This document shows positions 1-5,926 of a DNA stretch of 24,443 bases, one piece after another. A program made the position numbers and the translations under genes. The DNA comes from DAIOHQ01 sp036744635 (lineage in GTDB: Bacteria > Planctomycetota > Phycisphaerae > Tepidisphaerales > Tepidisphaeraceae), in NCBI GenBank assembly GCA_036744635.1, contig DAIOHQ010000044.1:1-24443 (forward strand), in the 5' to 3' direction. Each line of letters begins with the position of its first letter. The stretch's first letter is position 1. The notes beneath the pieces were generated by a model. It searched no databases, was not told the DNA's origin, and was given only the letters and a program-made list of their open reading frames with translations.

Positions 1-13
1 GAAACCCAAACTA

Positions 14-613
14 TCAAGAAAAGTTGAACAGGTTATTTTTGGGCAGGCCCTTAGGGTTGTAAAGCGCCGTGGTGGCGTTGGTCATGTAACCGTTGGCCTG
101 CTTGATCTTGTCGCTCTTGCCGTGGGCGGGGAAGTAGAGGATGGCGCGGTCGAAGGCGTCAAAAATGGCCATGCGGTCGAAGGCCGGCGACGCGTTCTGG
201 CGATTGAGCGGGTCGCGCAAACGCACTTTGTCCGGCGGCAGATACGGCCCCCAGACGCGCCCGCCGGGACGGACGCGGAACCCCGGTCCTGCAAATCCAT
301 CGGCCGCCGGGCCGCTGACGCCGCCGGGTCCGATCAGCGCCTGAACAAGCACCTGTTGGGCGGTTCCGGCGGTCACTGGCGTTGGATAGGCATTGAAGTC
401 GTTCCGGTAGGCTTCGATGGCGACGCTGATCGTCTCCATATCCATCCGTGCCCGCGCCCGCATCGACGAGCGCCAGGCGCGGGTGATGGTGGGTAGCAGA
501 ATGGCAGCCAGGGCCGCTATGATGCCCATCACCACCAGCATTTCCACCAGCGTAAAACCGCTGCGCCTGAGGCGAATTGCTGCGCGGTCGACGGAAGTGG
601 AGTGAGCTGTCAT
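14..613 (-). CDS. Type II secretion/type IV pilus-like pseudopilin
   Basis: A 199-residue protein with a class III prepilin signal. A short basic leader ends RRSG, followed by FTLVEML at residues 20-26, so cleavage falls between G19 and F20 and Glu24 is the conserved fifth residue of the mature chain. A hydrophobic helix of about 20 residues follows, then a soluble head of about 155 residues. Family knowledge: such proteins are processed by a prepilin peptidase and assembled into a periplasmic pseudopilus or pilus. The start at 613 is chosen because GGAAGG lies about 7 bases upstream on this strand and the prepilin leader then has a normal length; the frame stays open further upstream but that part looks non-coding. 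No secretion ATPase or other pilin gene lies in the window, so the machine it serves is unknown. Confidence 0.85.
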   Translation of the reverse strand: MTAHSTSVDRAAIRLRRSGFTLVEMLVVMGIIAALAAILLPTITRAWRSSMRARARMDMETISVAIEAYRNDFNAYPTPVTAGTAQQVLVQALIGPGGVSGPAADGFAGPGFRVRPGGRVWGPYLPPDKVRLRDPLNRQNASPAFDRMAIFDAFDRAILYFPAHGKSDKIKQANGYMTNATTALYNPKGLPKNNLFNFS

Positions 614-934
614 AATCTGCCTTCCAGTGCCGTCGCAGGAACTGACGGCAGACGAAATAGGATACCCGAAAGGTACGGAACCATACAATCCCTGTTTTCC
701 TGGGCGGGTGCAAGAAAATTTCTCGGCATCTGTGGGCGAATTTGGGGGGCGTGCCCATACTTTGTGGCACAACTGCGATTCTGCAATAGAAACGCGGTTG
801 GAATGGCGCCAGAACGCGATTTGCCACAAAATCTGGCCACGCCCAATTTGGGGCCAAAGTGGCGTAACTCTTTACTGTAACCGCGGCGCGCGGTCCAATG
901 GAAATGCCTGGCAAATTCTCTTGAAGGATGACCG
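614..934. other. Divergent intergenic region with imperfect inverted repeat
   Basis: A 321-base spacer between the divergent pseudopilin and dioxygenase genes. It should contain both promoters, but I could not assign -35/-10 boxes with confidence. Its main content is the imperfect inverted repeat listed separately at 747-844. Confidence 0.6.
747..844. repeat. Imperfect long inverted repeat, about 98 bases
   Basis: The left arm (747-783) begins GGGCGTGCCCATAC then TTTGTGGCA. The right arm, read on the other strand from 844 down to about 811, begins GGGCGTGGCCAGAT then TTTGTGGCA. The two agree at nearly every position, including a later TTCTG. The centre (784-810) is unpaired. It could be a small non-autonomous element with terminal repeats, a folded RNA, or an operator; no ORF or target duplication was identified. 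Confidence 0.6.
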
Positions 935-1684
935 ATGAAGCTCACACCCGAACAGATTTCGTTTTTTCTCGACAAGGGATACATCGTGCAGCCCGGCCTG
1001 TTTCCGCTGGAACTCATCCGCAAGCTCGGCGCGGAGATCGACGGCCTGCACGAGAAGATGGCGGCCAATGCTCCAAAAACCGTACACGTCTCGTGGGAAG
1101 ACGGGCAGCCGGCCGACCGTCCCAAGCGCATCCGCCAGCTCATGCACAGCGAAAAGGTGTCGCCCATCCTCGACGCGATGAGCCGCTCCGATGCGATGCT
1201 CGACATCATCGAGCAGTTGATCGGACCGGGTATCTACTTGTTTCATTCCAAGCTGATGATGAAGGCGGCCCGCGATGGAACGTTCACCCCCTGGCACCAG
1301 GATTGGGGCTACTGGCAGCATCACACAAAGCGGCCAAGCCAGGTGAACTGCATGTTGGCCATCGATCCCAACGTCAAGGCCAACGGCGCCCTGCGCTTCG
1401 TGGAAGGCTCGCATAAGGCCGGGCCGATCGACCATAAGACCTTCGTCTCGGCCAGCTTCAACATCGGGCTGGAAGGGGACATCGATTCCAAGGAATCGAC
1501 GATGGTAGAACTGCAGCCCGGCGATGCGGTCTTCTTCGGGCCGCTGGTGGTACACGGATCGGCCGCCAACACTTCCGATTTCGACCGCCGCGCCAACACC
1601 TTCGCCTTCGACGTCCCGGACAACAACACCGGCCAGCAGATGCCCGAAGAATATCATCGCCGGGGAAGCAAGAGCGGGACGTAG
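935..1684 (+). CDS. Phytanoyl-CoA dioxygenase (PhyH) family protein
   Basis: A 249-residue Fe(II)/2-oxoglutarate-dependent oxygenase of the PhyH family. The iron ligands are visible: WHQDWGYW gives H121-x-D123, and VVHGSAANTS gives the distal H207. An arginine about 11 residues later (R218/R219) sits where the family binds the 2-oxoglutarate carboxylate. The double-stranded beta-helix core spans roughly residues 95-225. Family knowledge: these enzymes hydroxylate varied small molecules and lipids, and sequence alone does not give the substrate. GAAGGA lies 6 bases before the ATG and supports this start. The gene stands alone, divergent from the pseudopilin, and no pathway neighbour points to a substrate. 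Confidence 0.88.
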   Translation: MKLTPEQISFFLDKGYIVQPGLFPLELIRKLGAEIDGLHEKMAANAPKTVHVSWEDGQPADRPKRIRQLMHSEKVSPILDAMSRSDAMLDIIEQLIGPGIYLFHSKLMMKAARDGTFTPWHQDWGYWQHHTKRPSQVNCMLAIDPNVKANGALRFVEGSHKAGPIDHKTFVSASFNIGLEGDIDSKESTMVELQPGDAVFFGPLVVHGSAANTSDFDRRANTFAFDVPDNNTGQQMPEEYHRRGSKSGT

Positions 1685-1896
1685 CCCGCAGGGTGGAGCG
1701 TTGTAACGCGGGTTTCCGGGGGGAGAATTGCCAATTGCCAAATCAGGAGCAGACGCGAATTCCGGGCGCAGCTCTCCGTCCGTTGCTGGCGCAGGAGTCG
1801 TCGCCGCGCTTCTGATTTTCATTGTCTTGTCAGCCGTCCGCGCCTCGGCTAAAACATCCTGCCTTGGGAAAGATCAGTTTTCTGGAAGGAGCCCGC

Positions 1897-2502
1897 ATGA
1901 AATCCGTGTTCGCCATTTGCTGTGCCGCAGCTCTGTTGGGTGCCGTTCCCTGCCGCGCGGATGAACCCGCCCCGCAAGTGGGCGAGATCCCCGCGCCGTT
2001 CTTCGCGGCGGATAACAAGCCGGCCGCGCCGACGCTCTTTTCGCGCGGCACCCATACCTTTGAGGCCACCGGCGGCTACATTTTCCGCGATAACCGGCAT
2101 CTGTATTACGGCACGATCGGGCTGAGCACCTATCCGATCGATCACCTGGGAGTCGTCCTGCAGGGCGTCGGCTATTACGGCGCGCAGACCGGCGAGAATG
2201 CCCAGATGATCGGCCTGACCGCCATCGCGCGCTATCACTTCCTGACCGTGGACAGACTCTCGCTGTTTGGCGAAGTCGGCGCCGGCATTCTGGAAGGCAA
2301 CCGCGGTTTTCCGCCCAAGGGCACGCGCCTCAACGGCACCTATCAAGGCGGCGTGGGACTTACTTTTCAACTGACGGACAACATGCACCTGTTTGGCCGG
2401 GCGAGTTTCCTGCACATTTCCAACGCCTTCATCGAAGGCCGCGACCGCAATCCCGCGTTCAACGGGTTCGGCGGATATGTCGGGATGATGTGGACGTTTT
2501 AG
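1897..2502 (+). CDS. PagL-like outer-membrane lipid A deacylase family protein, copy 1
   Basis: A 201-residue exported protein with a signal peptide (MKSVFAICCAAALLGAVPCRA, about residues 1-21) and then alternating, aromatic-rich beta strands ending in F, as in small outer-membrane barrels. Near the C-terminus FLHISNAF carries the H-x-S-N signature (H173, S175) of PagL-type 3-O-deacylases. In Pseudomonas PagL the third catalytic residue is a Glu 12 residues after the Ser; here the matching NG-F-G stretch has Gly, so the triad looks incomplete. GGAAGGA at 1884-1890 fixes the ATG at 1897, although the frame is open from 1822. The next gene is a clear paralogue. The role in lipid A remodelling is inferred; an inactive or structural barrel is possible. 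Confidence 0.75.
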   Translation: MKSVFAICCAAALLGAVPCRADEPAPQVGEIPAPFFAADNKPAAPTLFSRGTHTFEATGGYIFRDNRHLYYGTIGLSTYPIDHLGVVLQGVGYYGAQTGENAQMIGLTAIARYHFLTVDRLSLFGEVGAGILEGNRGFPPKGTRLNGTYQGGVGLTFQLTDNMHLFGRASFLHISNAFIEGRDRNPAFNGFGGYVGMMWTF

Positions 2503-2526
2503 GCATTGCCTGAAGTCGTTACTGAG

Positions 2527-3111
2527 ATGATATTCCGATCGCTTGTTATTTCGCTCTCCCGTGGCCGGTGGCTGATCGGTCTGATCGCGCTGCTGCCGGC
2601 ATTGGCAGCGCAGGCGGCCGGGCCGACCGGCGATTTTGCCCAGGGCACCTGGACATTTACCGCCTACGGCAGCGCCACCAAGGATGTCAGCCGCGGCGAT
2701 TCCTACGCGGAATCGGGCAGCGTCGGCGTGGGGTACTATTTCCGCAATACCCTTTCGCTGAGCGCGGAAATCAGCGGGTATGGCGTGCAGCAGGAGGGCG
2801 AGGACGCGGCGGCGGGGGGCTTGGGCATCATGCTGCGGCACCATTTTCTGCGCGGCGATGGCTGGTCGGTGTACTCGCAAGTTGGCGCCGGTGTATTCGA
2901 GTCCAGCCGCGACGTTCCGCCGGGCGGGACGCAGTTCAATTTCACCCAGCACACCGGCCTGGGCTTCAGCTATCGCCTTCGGGAAAACGTCCACCTTTTC
3001 ACCACCATCAGCTACTTCCACCTCTCCAACGCCAGAATCCGCGGCCAGGAGCGCAACCCCAGCATCAACGGGATTGAGGCGGCGGTGGGTATCGAGTTCT
3101 TGTTCAAGTGA
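2527..3111 (+). CDS. PagL-like outer-membrane lipid A deacylase family protein, copy 2
   Basis: A 194-residue paralogue of the preceding gene, which stops 24 bases upstream. It has a basic, hydrophobic signal sequence (about residues 1-31, ending AAQA) and a beta-barrel-like body. The shared C-terminal block contains FHLSNARI (H165, S167) and NPSINGIE, so unlike copy 1 it keeps a Glu (E184) in a position alignable with the PagL catalytic Glu after a short insertion. This copy is therefore the better candidate for an active acyl hydrolase. The ATG at 2527 gives a compact signal peptide; a TTG at 2506 would add 7 residues, and neither has a strong ribosome binding site. The pair is probably one transcript. 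The stop codon abuts a 7-base repeat array. Confidence 0.75.
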   Translation: MIFRSLVISLSRGRWLIGLIALLPALAAQAAGPTGDFAQGTWTFTAYGSATKDVSRGDSYAESGSVGVGYYFRNTLSLSAEISGYGVQQEGEDAAAGGLGIMLRHHFLRGDGWSVYSQVGAGVFESSRDVPPGGTQFNFTQHTGLGFSYRLRENVHLFTTISYFHLSNARIRGQERNPSINGIEAAVGIEFLFK

Positions 3112-3154
3112 AGTGCAGAGTGCAGAGTGCTGAGTGCAAAGTTGCACAGTGCAG
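3112..3154 (+). repeat. Degenerate 7-base tandem repeat (AGTGCAG)
   Basis: Six consecutive units directly after the upstream stop codon: AGTGCAG, AGTGCAG, AGTGCTG, AGTGCAA, AGTTGCAC, AGTGCAG. The following bases up to about 3200 (TCCGTCGTCC, TGGTCAGTTG) look like further degenerate words of a similar kind. There is no spacer structure as in CRISPR. Confidence 0.85.
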
Positions 3155-3240
3155 AATCCTGGATTGGAGATTGTCCGTCGTCCATGGTCAGTTGTGTGTT
3201 GCTGTTCGTCATAACATAGTCCTCCATATAAAGGCGCGGA

Positions 3241-3270
3241 GTTGCGCCGGCGGCGCGCCGGGCGCGCAAC
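3241..3270. repeat. Strong palindrome, GTTGCGC arms
   Basis: GTTGCGC (3241-3247) pairs with GCGCAAC (3264-3270), and inside them CGGCG pairs with CGCCG, leaving a GGC bulge. The 17-base word GTTGCGCYGGCGGCGCG recurs at 3394-3410, so the two are copies of one REP-like unit. Confidence 0.65.
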
Positions 3271-3290
3271 ACTTGAATGAATTTTGGACC

Positions 3291-3316
3291 ACGGATGAAC
3301 GCGGATGGACGCAGAT
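3291..3316 (+). repeat. Decamer repeat (GGATGAACGC type)
   Basis: ACGGATGAAC, GCGGATGGAC and GCAGATG follow each other with a period of 10. It is one of several simple-word repeat types packed into the spacer 3112-3499, in which no gene is convincing. Confidence 0.6.
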
Positions 3317-3393
3317 GCTTGCGCGGGCGGGGGTTAGGATTTTGAGGGCGGGAGAAAAAAATCTGCTGGTTGGGGATTTTGTGGTTTTTAGGC

Positions 3394-3423
3394 GTTGCGC
3401 TGGCGGCGCGGCAAATGCGCAAT
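3394..3423. repeat. Second copy of the GTTGCGC palindrome
   Basis: GTTGCGCTGGCGGCGCG at 3394-3410 repeats the start of the palindrome at 3241. Its right arm is GCGCAA at 3417-3422, giving a weaker hairpin with a different loop. Confidence 0.55.
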
Positions 3424-3505
3424 TCGAGAGTTGCGCGCGGTCCCTCGGCTTGCCCGTTGTCCATATGAGTGATATGATTTGTCCATTTGGTGATCGGAGA
3501 TGTTT

Positions 3506-4069
3506 ATGGCCGCATCAGTTCAAAGCGCACGGGCCAAACCTTGGAAGCGACGATCGAAGAAGGCGGGGGTTGGCCACGGCGCTCGAATGGCGGGCGCTGG
3601 CAAGCGGCCGGACTTGGTGGCCGGCGGCATGGGCGGGCAAGTGACCGTCGTCATCGACTCGAAAAAGCGTGGCGACAGCATCGGCGCGGGCTATGAGACG
3701 TGGCTGGACGCGGAGCGATTGATCGAGCGTGGATTGCCATTTGGCGCAATCGAGCGGCTGGCCGGTACCACCGGCATGACCTATGAGCAGATCAAGAAGC
3801 TGGTGGGGCTGACGGGGGCGACATTCCTTCGACGCCGGCAGGCCGGCAAGCTATCGCCGGCGGAGTCCGAGCGGGTGCTGCGGGTCTCGCGATTGTTCGA
3901 GCAAGCGGTTGACCTGTTCGGCGGCGACCAGGCCGGCGCACAAAAGTGGCTGGACACGCCGCTGCCAGTGCTGGGTGATCGGCCGCCGATTGCCCTGGCG
4001 CGGACCGAGGTGGGCGCCCGCGAGGTGGAGGACCTGATCGGACGGATTCAGCACGGGGTTATCTCGTGA
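3506..4069 (+). CDS. Xre/MbcA/ParS-type antitoxin of a RES toxin pair
   Basis: A 187-residue antitoxin. Residues about 60-120 form an Xre-like helical DNA-binding part (WLDAERLIERGLPF ... MTYEQIKKLVGL ... FLRRRQAGKLSP). The C-terminal third is the MbcA/ParS toxin-binding domain (DUF2384 type): VDLFGGDQAGAQKWLDTPLP, then GDRPPIAL, then EVEDLIGRIQHGV. Family knowledge: the C-terminus blocks the RES toxin active site and the HTH represses the operon. The N-terminal 45 residues are basic and unusually long. GGAGA lies 6 bases before the ATG at 3506; an ATG at 3500 in the same frame overlaps that site and is less likely. The stop overlaps the toxin start (GTGA), so the two are translationally coupled and autoregulation is expected. 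Confidence 0.88.
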   Translation: MAASVQSARAKPWKRRSKKAGVGHGARMAGAGKRPDLVAGGMGGQVTVVIDSKKRGDSIGAGYETWLDAERLIERGLPFGAIERLAGTTGMTYEQIKKLVGLTGATFLRRRQAGKLSPAESERVLRVSRLFEQAVDLFGGDQAGAQKWLDTPLPVLGDRPPIALARTEVGAREVEDLIGRIQHGVIS

Positions 4070-4527
4070 GCATCGCCGCGTGGAGGATTTGCGACGCCCG
4101 CTTCGCGGCGACGATGTGGCAGGGCGCAGGCGCGCGGGATCACGGTGGCCGGTGGAGCAGCAAGAGCGTTGCCATCGCGTATGCCTCGCAATCCCGCGCG
4201 CTGGCCGCGATGGAACAACTGGTGCATCTGATCCCGCCGCGGTTGCTGAGCGGCTACGTTGTGTCGAGTATCACGCTCGAGGAGGGGCAGGTGGAGCGGG
4301 TCGATCTCGCGGTGCTGCCGCCGAACTGGCGGGAGCCAATTGCGCCGCCGGCGCTGCGCCGCTTCGGCGACCAGTGGGCCGCGGCCGGGAGGTCGCTGGC
4401 ATTGGCCGTGCCCAGCGCGGTCGTGGGGGGTGAGATCAACTACCTGATCAATCCACTGCACCCGGAATTCGCTGCGTCGGCAAAGTCGGCGCCAGTTCCC
4501 TACGCATTCGATCCGCGGCTGAAGTAG
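4066..4527 (+). CDS. RES-domain toxin (NAD+-degrading family)
   Basis: A 153-residue RES-domain protein starting at GTG, which overlaps the antitoxin TGA by 4 bases. It shows the family blocks: AWRI at the N-terminus (R7), GGRW (27-30), AIAYAS with Y39, LAAMEQLVHL with E50, and AVPSAVVGGEINYLINPLHPEF with S117, N125, NP and H132. The name RES comes from the conserved Arg, Glu and Ser, all present. Family knowledge: characterised members (MbcT, ParT, Res) consume or modify NAD+ or an NAD-dependent target and stop growth. Full length suggests an intact toxin. It lies directly upstream of cassette-like units, a setting where toxin-antitoxin pairs often stabilise arrays; whether it is itself a cassette cannot be shown. 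Confidence 0.9.
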   Translation: MSIAAWRICDARFAATMWQGAGARDHGGRWSSKSVAIAYASQSRALAAMEQLVHLIPPRLLSGYVVSSITLEEGQVERVDLAVLPPNWREPIAPPALRRFGDQWAAAGRSLALAVPSAVVGGEINYLINPLHPEFAASAKSAPVPYAFDPRLK

Positions 4528-4603
4528 CAATCGACGTGCGTCACCCTTTGCGATCCCGATTGTTGCGCGCGTTGTTGGCCGGGCGTGGGTACGATGGGAG
4601 GAA

Positions 4604-4738
4604 ATGACTCCTTGTATCAAGACAGCCGCTGATCCCCTGGCTCCTCCCCGGTCCGGTTTTCGTCCGCGCAATATCTGCCCAGAACGAGCGCTACACTGGT
4701 ATGCTGTCAGCAGTTGCCGCGCGTGCGCCCCGGCATGA
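4604..4738 (+). CDS. Possible 44-residue small protein
   Basis: A short ORF preceded by GGGAGGAA directly before the ATG, a ribosome binding site only 3 bases away. The product (MTPCIKTAADPLAPP ..., ending RACAPA) resembles no family I know. It is Cys- and Pro-rich and has no membrane segment. It lies between the RES toxin and the first cassette boundary, in a 240-base stretch with no other gene. It may be chance. Confidence 0.25.
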   Translation: MTPCIKTAADPLAPPRSGFRPRNICPERALHWYAVSSCRACAPA

Positions 4739-4768
4739 TATGTGGCGCACGGCGCAGGATAATGATAT

Positions 4769-4775
4769 GTTAGCT
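4769..4775 (+). other. Probable cassette boundary core site (GTTAGCT)
   Basis: GTTAGCT is the exact reverse complement of AGCTAAC at 5033-5039, the outer box of the next attC-like site. This is the relation expected between the first bases of an integron cassette and its own attC (the boxes join when the cassette is circular). The first cassette ORF starts 5 bases later. The attC or attI that should lie to the left is not clearly recognisable. Confidence 0.55.
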
Positions 4776-4779
4776 CGCT

Positions 4780-5079
4780 ATGTCACGATTGATCGAACAA
4801 CTGCTCCATGCCTGGAATCCTCCATGGGGTTTCTACAGACTTACCCCGCGGGGCAAGTTCGTTCGCACGTTGTGGACCGGCCCTTTGGTGATGGCCGTTG
4901 TCTTCAGCGCGTTCTATATTCCGACCCGGCGCGTCGGACTACCGATTGTCTGGCCATTGATGACGGCAGCCGTTCTTTTTTTCCCGTGGCTCCGTCAGCT
5001 CCTTGCCACTCGATCACTGTGGAAGGAGAGCGAGCTAACCAAACACTGCACTGGACCGGGGCCAGAACAGTTCCTGTAA
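4780..5079 (+). CDS. Small membrane protein, probable cassette gene 1
   Basis: A 99-residue unknown protein with two hydrophobic stretches (about 31-47 and 54-73, the latter VGLPIVWPLMTAAVLFFPWL), separated by a short polar turn, and a basic N-terminal region. It begins 5 bases after the GTTAGCT core site and ends inside the following attC-like site, so its last residues (ELTKHCTGPGPEQFL) are encoded by the recombination site and not by the gene proper. The short distance from boundary to start codon is typical of integron cassettes. No ribosome binding site is evident. The function is unknown. Confidence 0.6.
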   Translation: MSRLIEQLLHAWNPPWGFYRLTPRGKFVRTLWTGPLVMAVVFSAFYIPTRRVGLPIVWPLMTAAVLFFPWLRQLLATRSLWKESELTKHCTGPGPEQFL

Positions 5080-5128
5080 TTCGAATGCTGATCGTCGGCC
5101 CCGGCCAGTGAATGTTGGGCCGTTATAT
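5033..5128 (+). other. attC-like integron recombination site 1
   Basis: A 96-base folded element. The outer boxes are AGCTAAC (5033-5039) and GTTATAT (5122-5128). The inner stem is CACTGG (5049-5054) plus CCGGGGCC (5056-5063) paired with GGCCCCGG (5097-5104) plus CCAGTG (5105-5110): 14 perfect pairs interrupted by one bulged A at 5055. This layout (outer R boxes, unpaired spacer, stem with an extrahelical base in the left arm, variable loop) is that of attC. The spacing from TAAC to the GACC containing the bulge is 14 bases. The outer boxes deviate somewhat from the RYYYAAC/GTTRRRY consensus, and the variable loop (5064-5096) is not strongly structured. Confidence 0.75.
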
Positions 5129-5477
5129 GGCGGAGACTGCACCATTGCCTGCGGAGTCGCCCATCCTCGACTATCAGCCGCCGAGAGTTCCGGGGGCGAA
5201 TCCGGTCGCGTTGATGCTGTCGAACGCGATATTCGTGCTGACGGCGTTGGCATTCGTTCCACTTCACGCCTTTGTGGGTCGGAACATAGCGATTGGCCTG
5301 GTGTCGCTCATCGCGTTCGCGATTGGCGGCGCTTTGGCCATGCGATCGGTGGTTCGTAGTCCCCGAAGGCAAGCGATTCTGTCGCTCTCGATGAACGCAC
5401 TAGGCTTGCTATTTGTCACGGCGTACCTGATTTATTTCTGGCCGGTTCTGGAGCCGTTCTCGATGCTCGGGAAGTAG
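5127..5477 (+). CDS. Small membrane protein, probable cassette gene 2
   Basis: A 116-residue unknown protein. After a polar N-terminus of about 30 residues it has three hydrophobic segments: VALMLSNAIFVLTALAFVPL, then NIAIGLVSLIAFAIGGALAM, then AILSLSMNALGLLFVTAYLI and on to the end. A Pro-rich stretch (LDYQPPRVPGANP) precedes the first. The ATG at 5127 overlaps the GTTATAT core site, so the gene starts 5 bases inside its cassette; a start at 5112 would lie within the upstream attC arm and is rejected. The stop precedes the next attC by 17 bases. The topology resembles small membrane proteins often found in cassettes; no function can be assigned. Confidence 0.65.
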   Translation: MAETAPLPAESPILDYQPPRVPGANPVALMLSNAIFVLTALAFVPLHAFVGRNIAIGLVSLIAFAIGGALAMRSVVRSPRRQAILSLSMNALGLLFVTAYLIYFWPVLEPFSMLGK

Positions 5478-5494
5478 CGCGCGGTGTGGCCGCC

Positions 5495-5594
5495 GGCTAA
5501 CCACGCACTGCAACGGACCGGCCGGGCGGAACGGTCCTTGTGACTCCAACGCCGCTCGGTGCCCGGCCGGCCGTTGAATGCTGATCCGTTATCC
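5495..5594 (+). other. attC-like integron recombination site 2
   Basis: A 100-base element homologous in plan to site 1. The outer boxes are GGCTAAC (5495-5501) and GTTATCC (5588-5594), complementary at 6 of 7 positions. The stem is CAACGG (5511-5516) plus CCGGCCGGGC (5518-5527) paired with GCCCGGCCGG (5561-5570) plus CCGTTG (5571-5576): 16 pairs with one bulged A at 5517. The flanks CACTGCA, GGACCGG, TGAATG and CCGTTAT match site 1, while the stem bases differ in compensating pairs (CACTGG/CCAGTG against CAACGG/CCGTTG). This means that the fold, not only the sequence, is conserved. Confidence 0.78.
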
Positions 5595-5613
5595 ACCTCA
5601 GATTGTCGCTTTC

Positions 5614-5889
5614 ATGAACTCGTCGCCCCAACATAAGTTGGACTATGCAACGCCGCGTGCGGGCCGGGCGCGGATTAACCGAACTCGTTCCAGAATTCTC
5701 GGTCTGATTGCTGGACTTTTTGCTGTACCAGCCTTGTTTCTGGGATTCCGTGGAATTGTGTGGGGGCTCTCGGGGCGATTTGAATTCGCCTGGGACTTGG
5801 ACACCTATGTGTTGCTCGCAATAGCGGCGTTGGGCTGTTTGTCTGCCTATCTGTCGTTCCGGCTATTGCGTGCCGCGGACGGCGGATAG
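5614..5889 (+). CDS. Small membrane protein, possible cassette gene 3
   Basis: A 91-residue unknown protein. It has a polar, basic N-terminus (to about residue 29), a hydrophobic segment LGLIAGLFAVPALFLGFRGI and a second one TYVLLAIAALGCLSAYLSFR. It begins 25 bases after the GTTATCC core of attC-like site 2. An ATG at 5578 is in frame but lies inside the attC arm, so 5614 is preferred. No attC-like fold follows the stop; only GGATAG at the end of the gene recalls the GGATAAC box expected from the left boundary. The cassette may have lost its site, or this may be the chromosomal gene next to the array. Confidence 0.55.
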   Translation: MNSSPQHKLDYATPRAGRARINRTRSRILGLIAGLFAVPALFLGFRGIVWGLSGRFEFAWDLDTYVLLAIAALGCLSAYLSFRLLRAADGG

Positions 5890-5926
5890 AGGAGGCCAAA
5901 CTCTGGTCATCCGTTGACCGCCGGGC

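Larger units (their letters stand above)
4770..5588 (+). mobile_element. Two-cassette integron array without integrase (CALIN-like)
   Basis: Two consecutive units bounded by G/TT cut positions: 4770-5122 (353 bases) and 5123-5588 (466 bases). Each has one short ORF on the + strand starting within 10 bases of the left boundary and one attC-like site at the right end. No tyrosine recombinase of the IntI type is in the window, so this fits the class called clusters of attC sites lacking an integrase. The RES/Xre pair on its left and the ORF at 5614 on its right may have been further cassettes. Confidence 0.65.

Noticed and set aside
1849..3147. 432-codon open frame on the minus strand
   Set aside because: It lies antisense to both PagL-like genes; its translation has no coherent domains and arises from the codon bias of the real genes.
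3112..3154. CRISPR-like array
   Set aside because: The 7-base units are directly adjacent and degenerate, with no spacers and no cas genes.
4770..5588. Insertion sequence or transposon as explanation for the repeated sites
   Set aside because: The two sites are direct, not inverted, repeats and no transposase frame lies between them.
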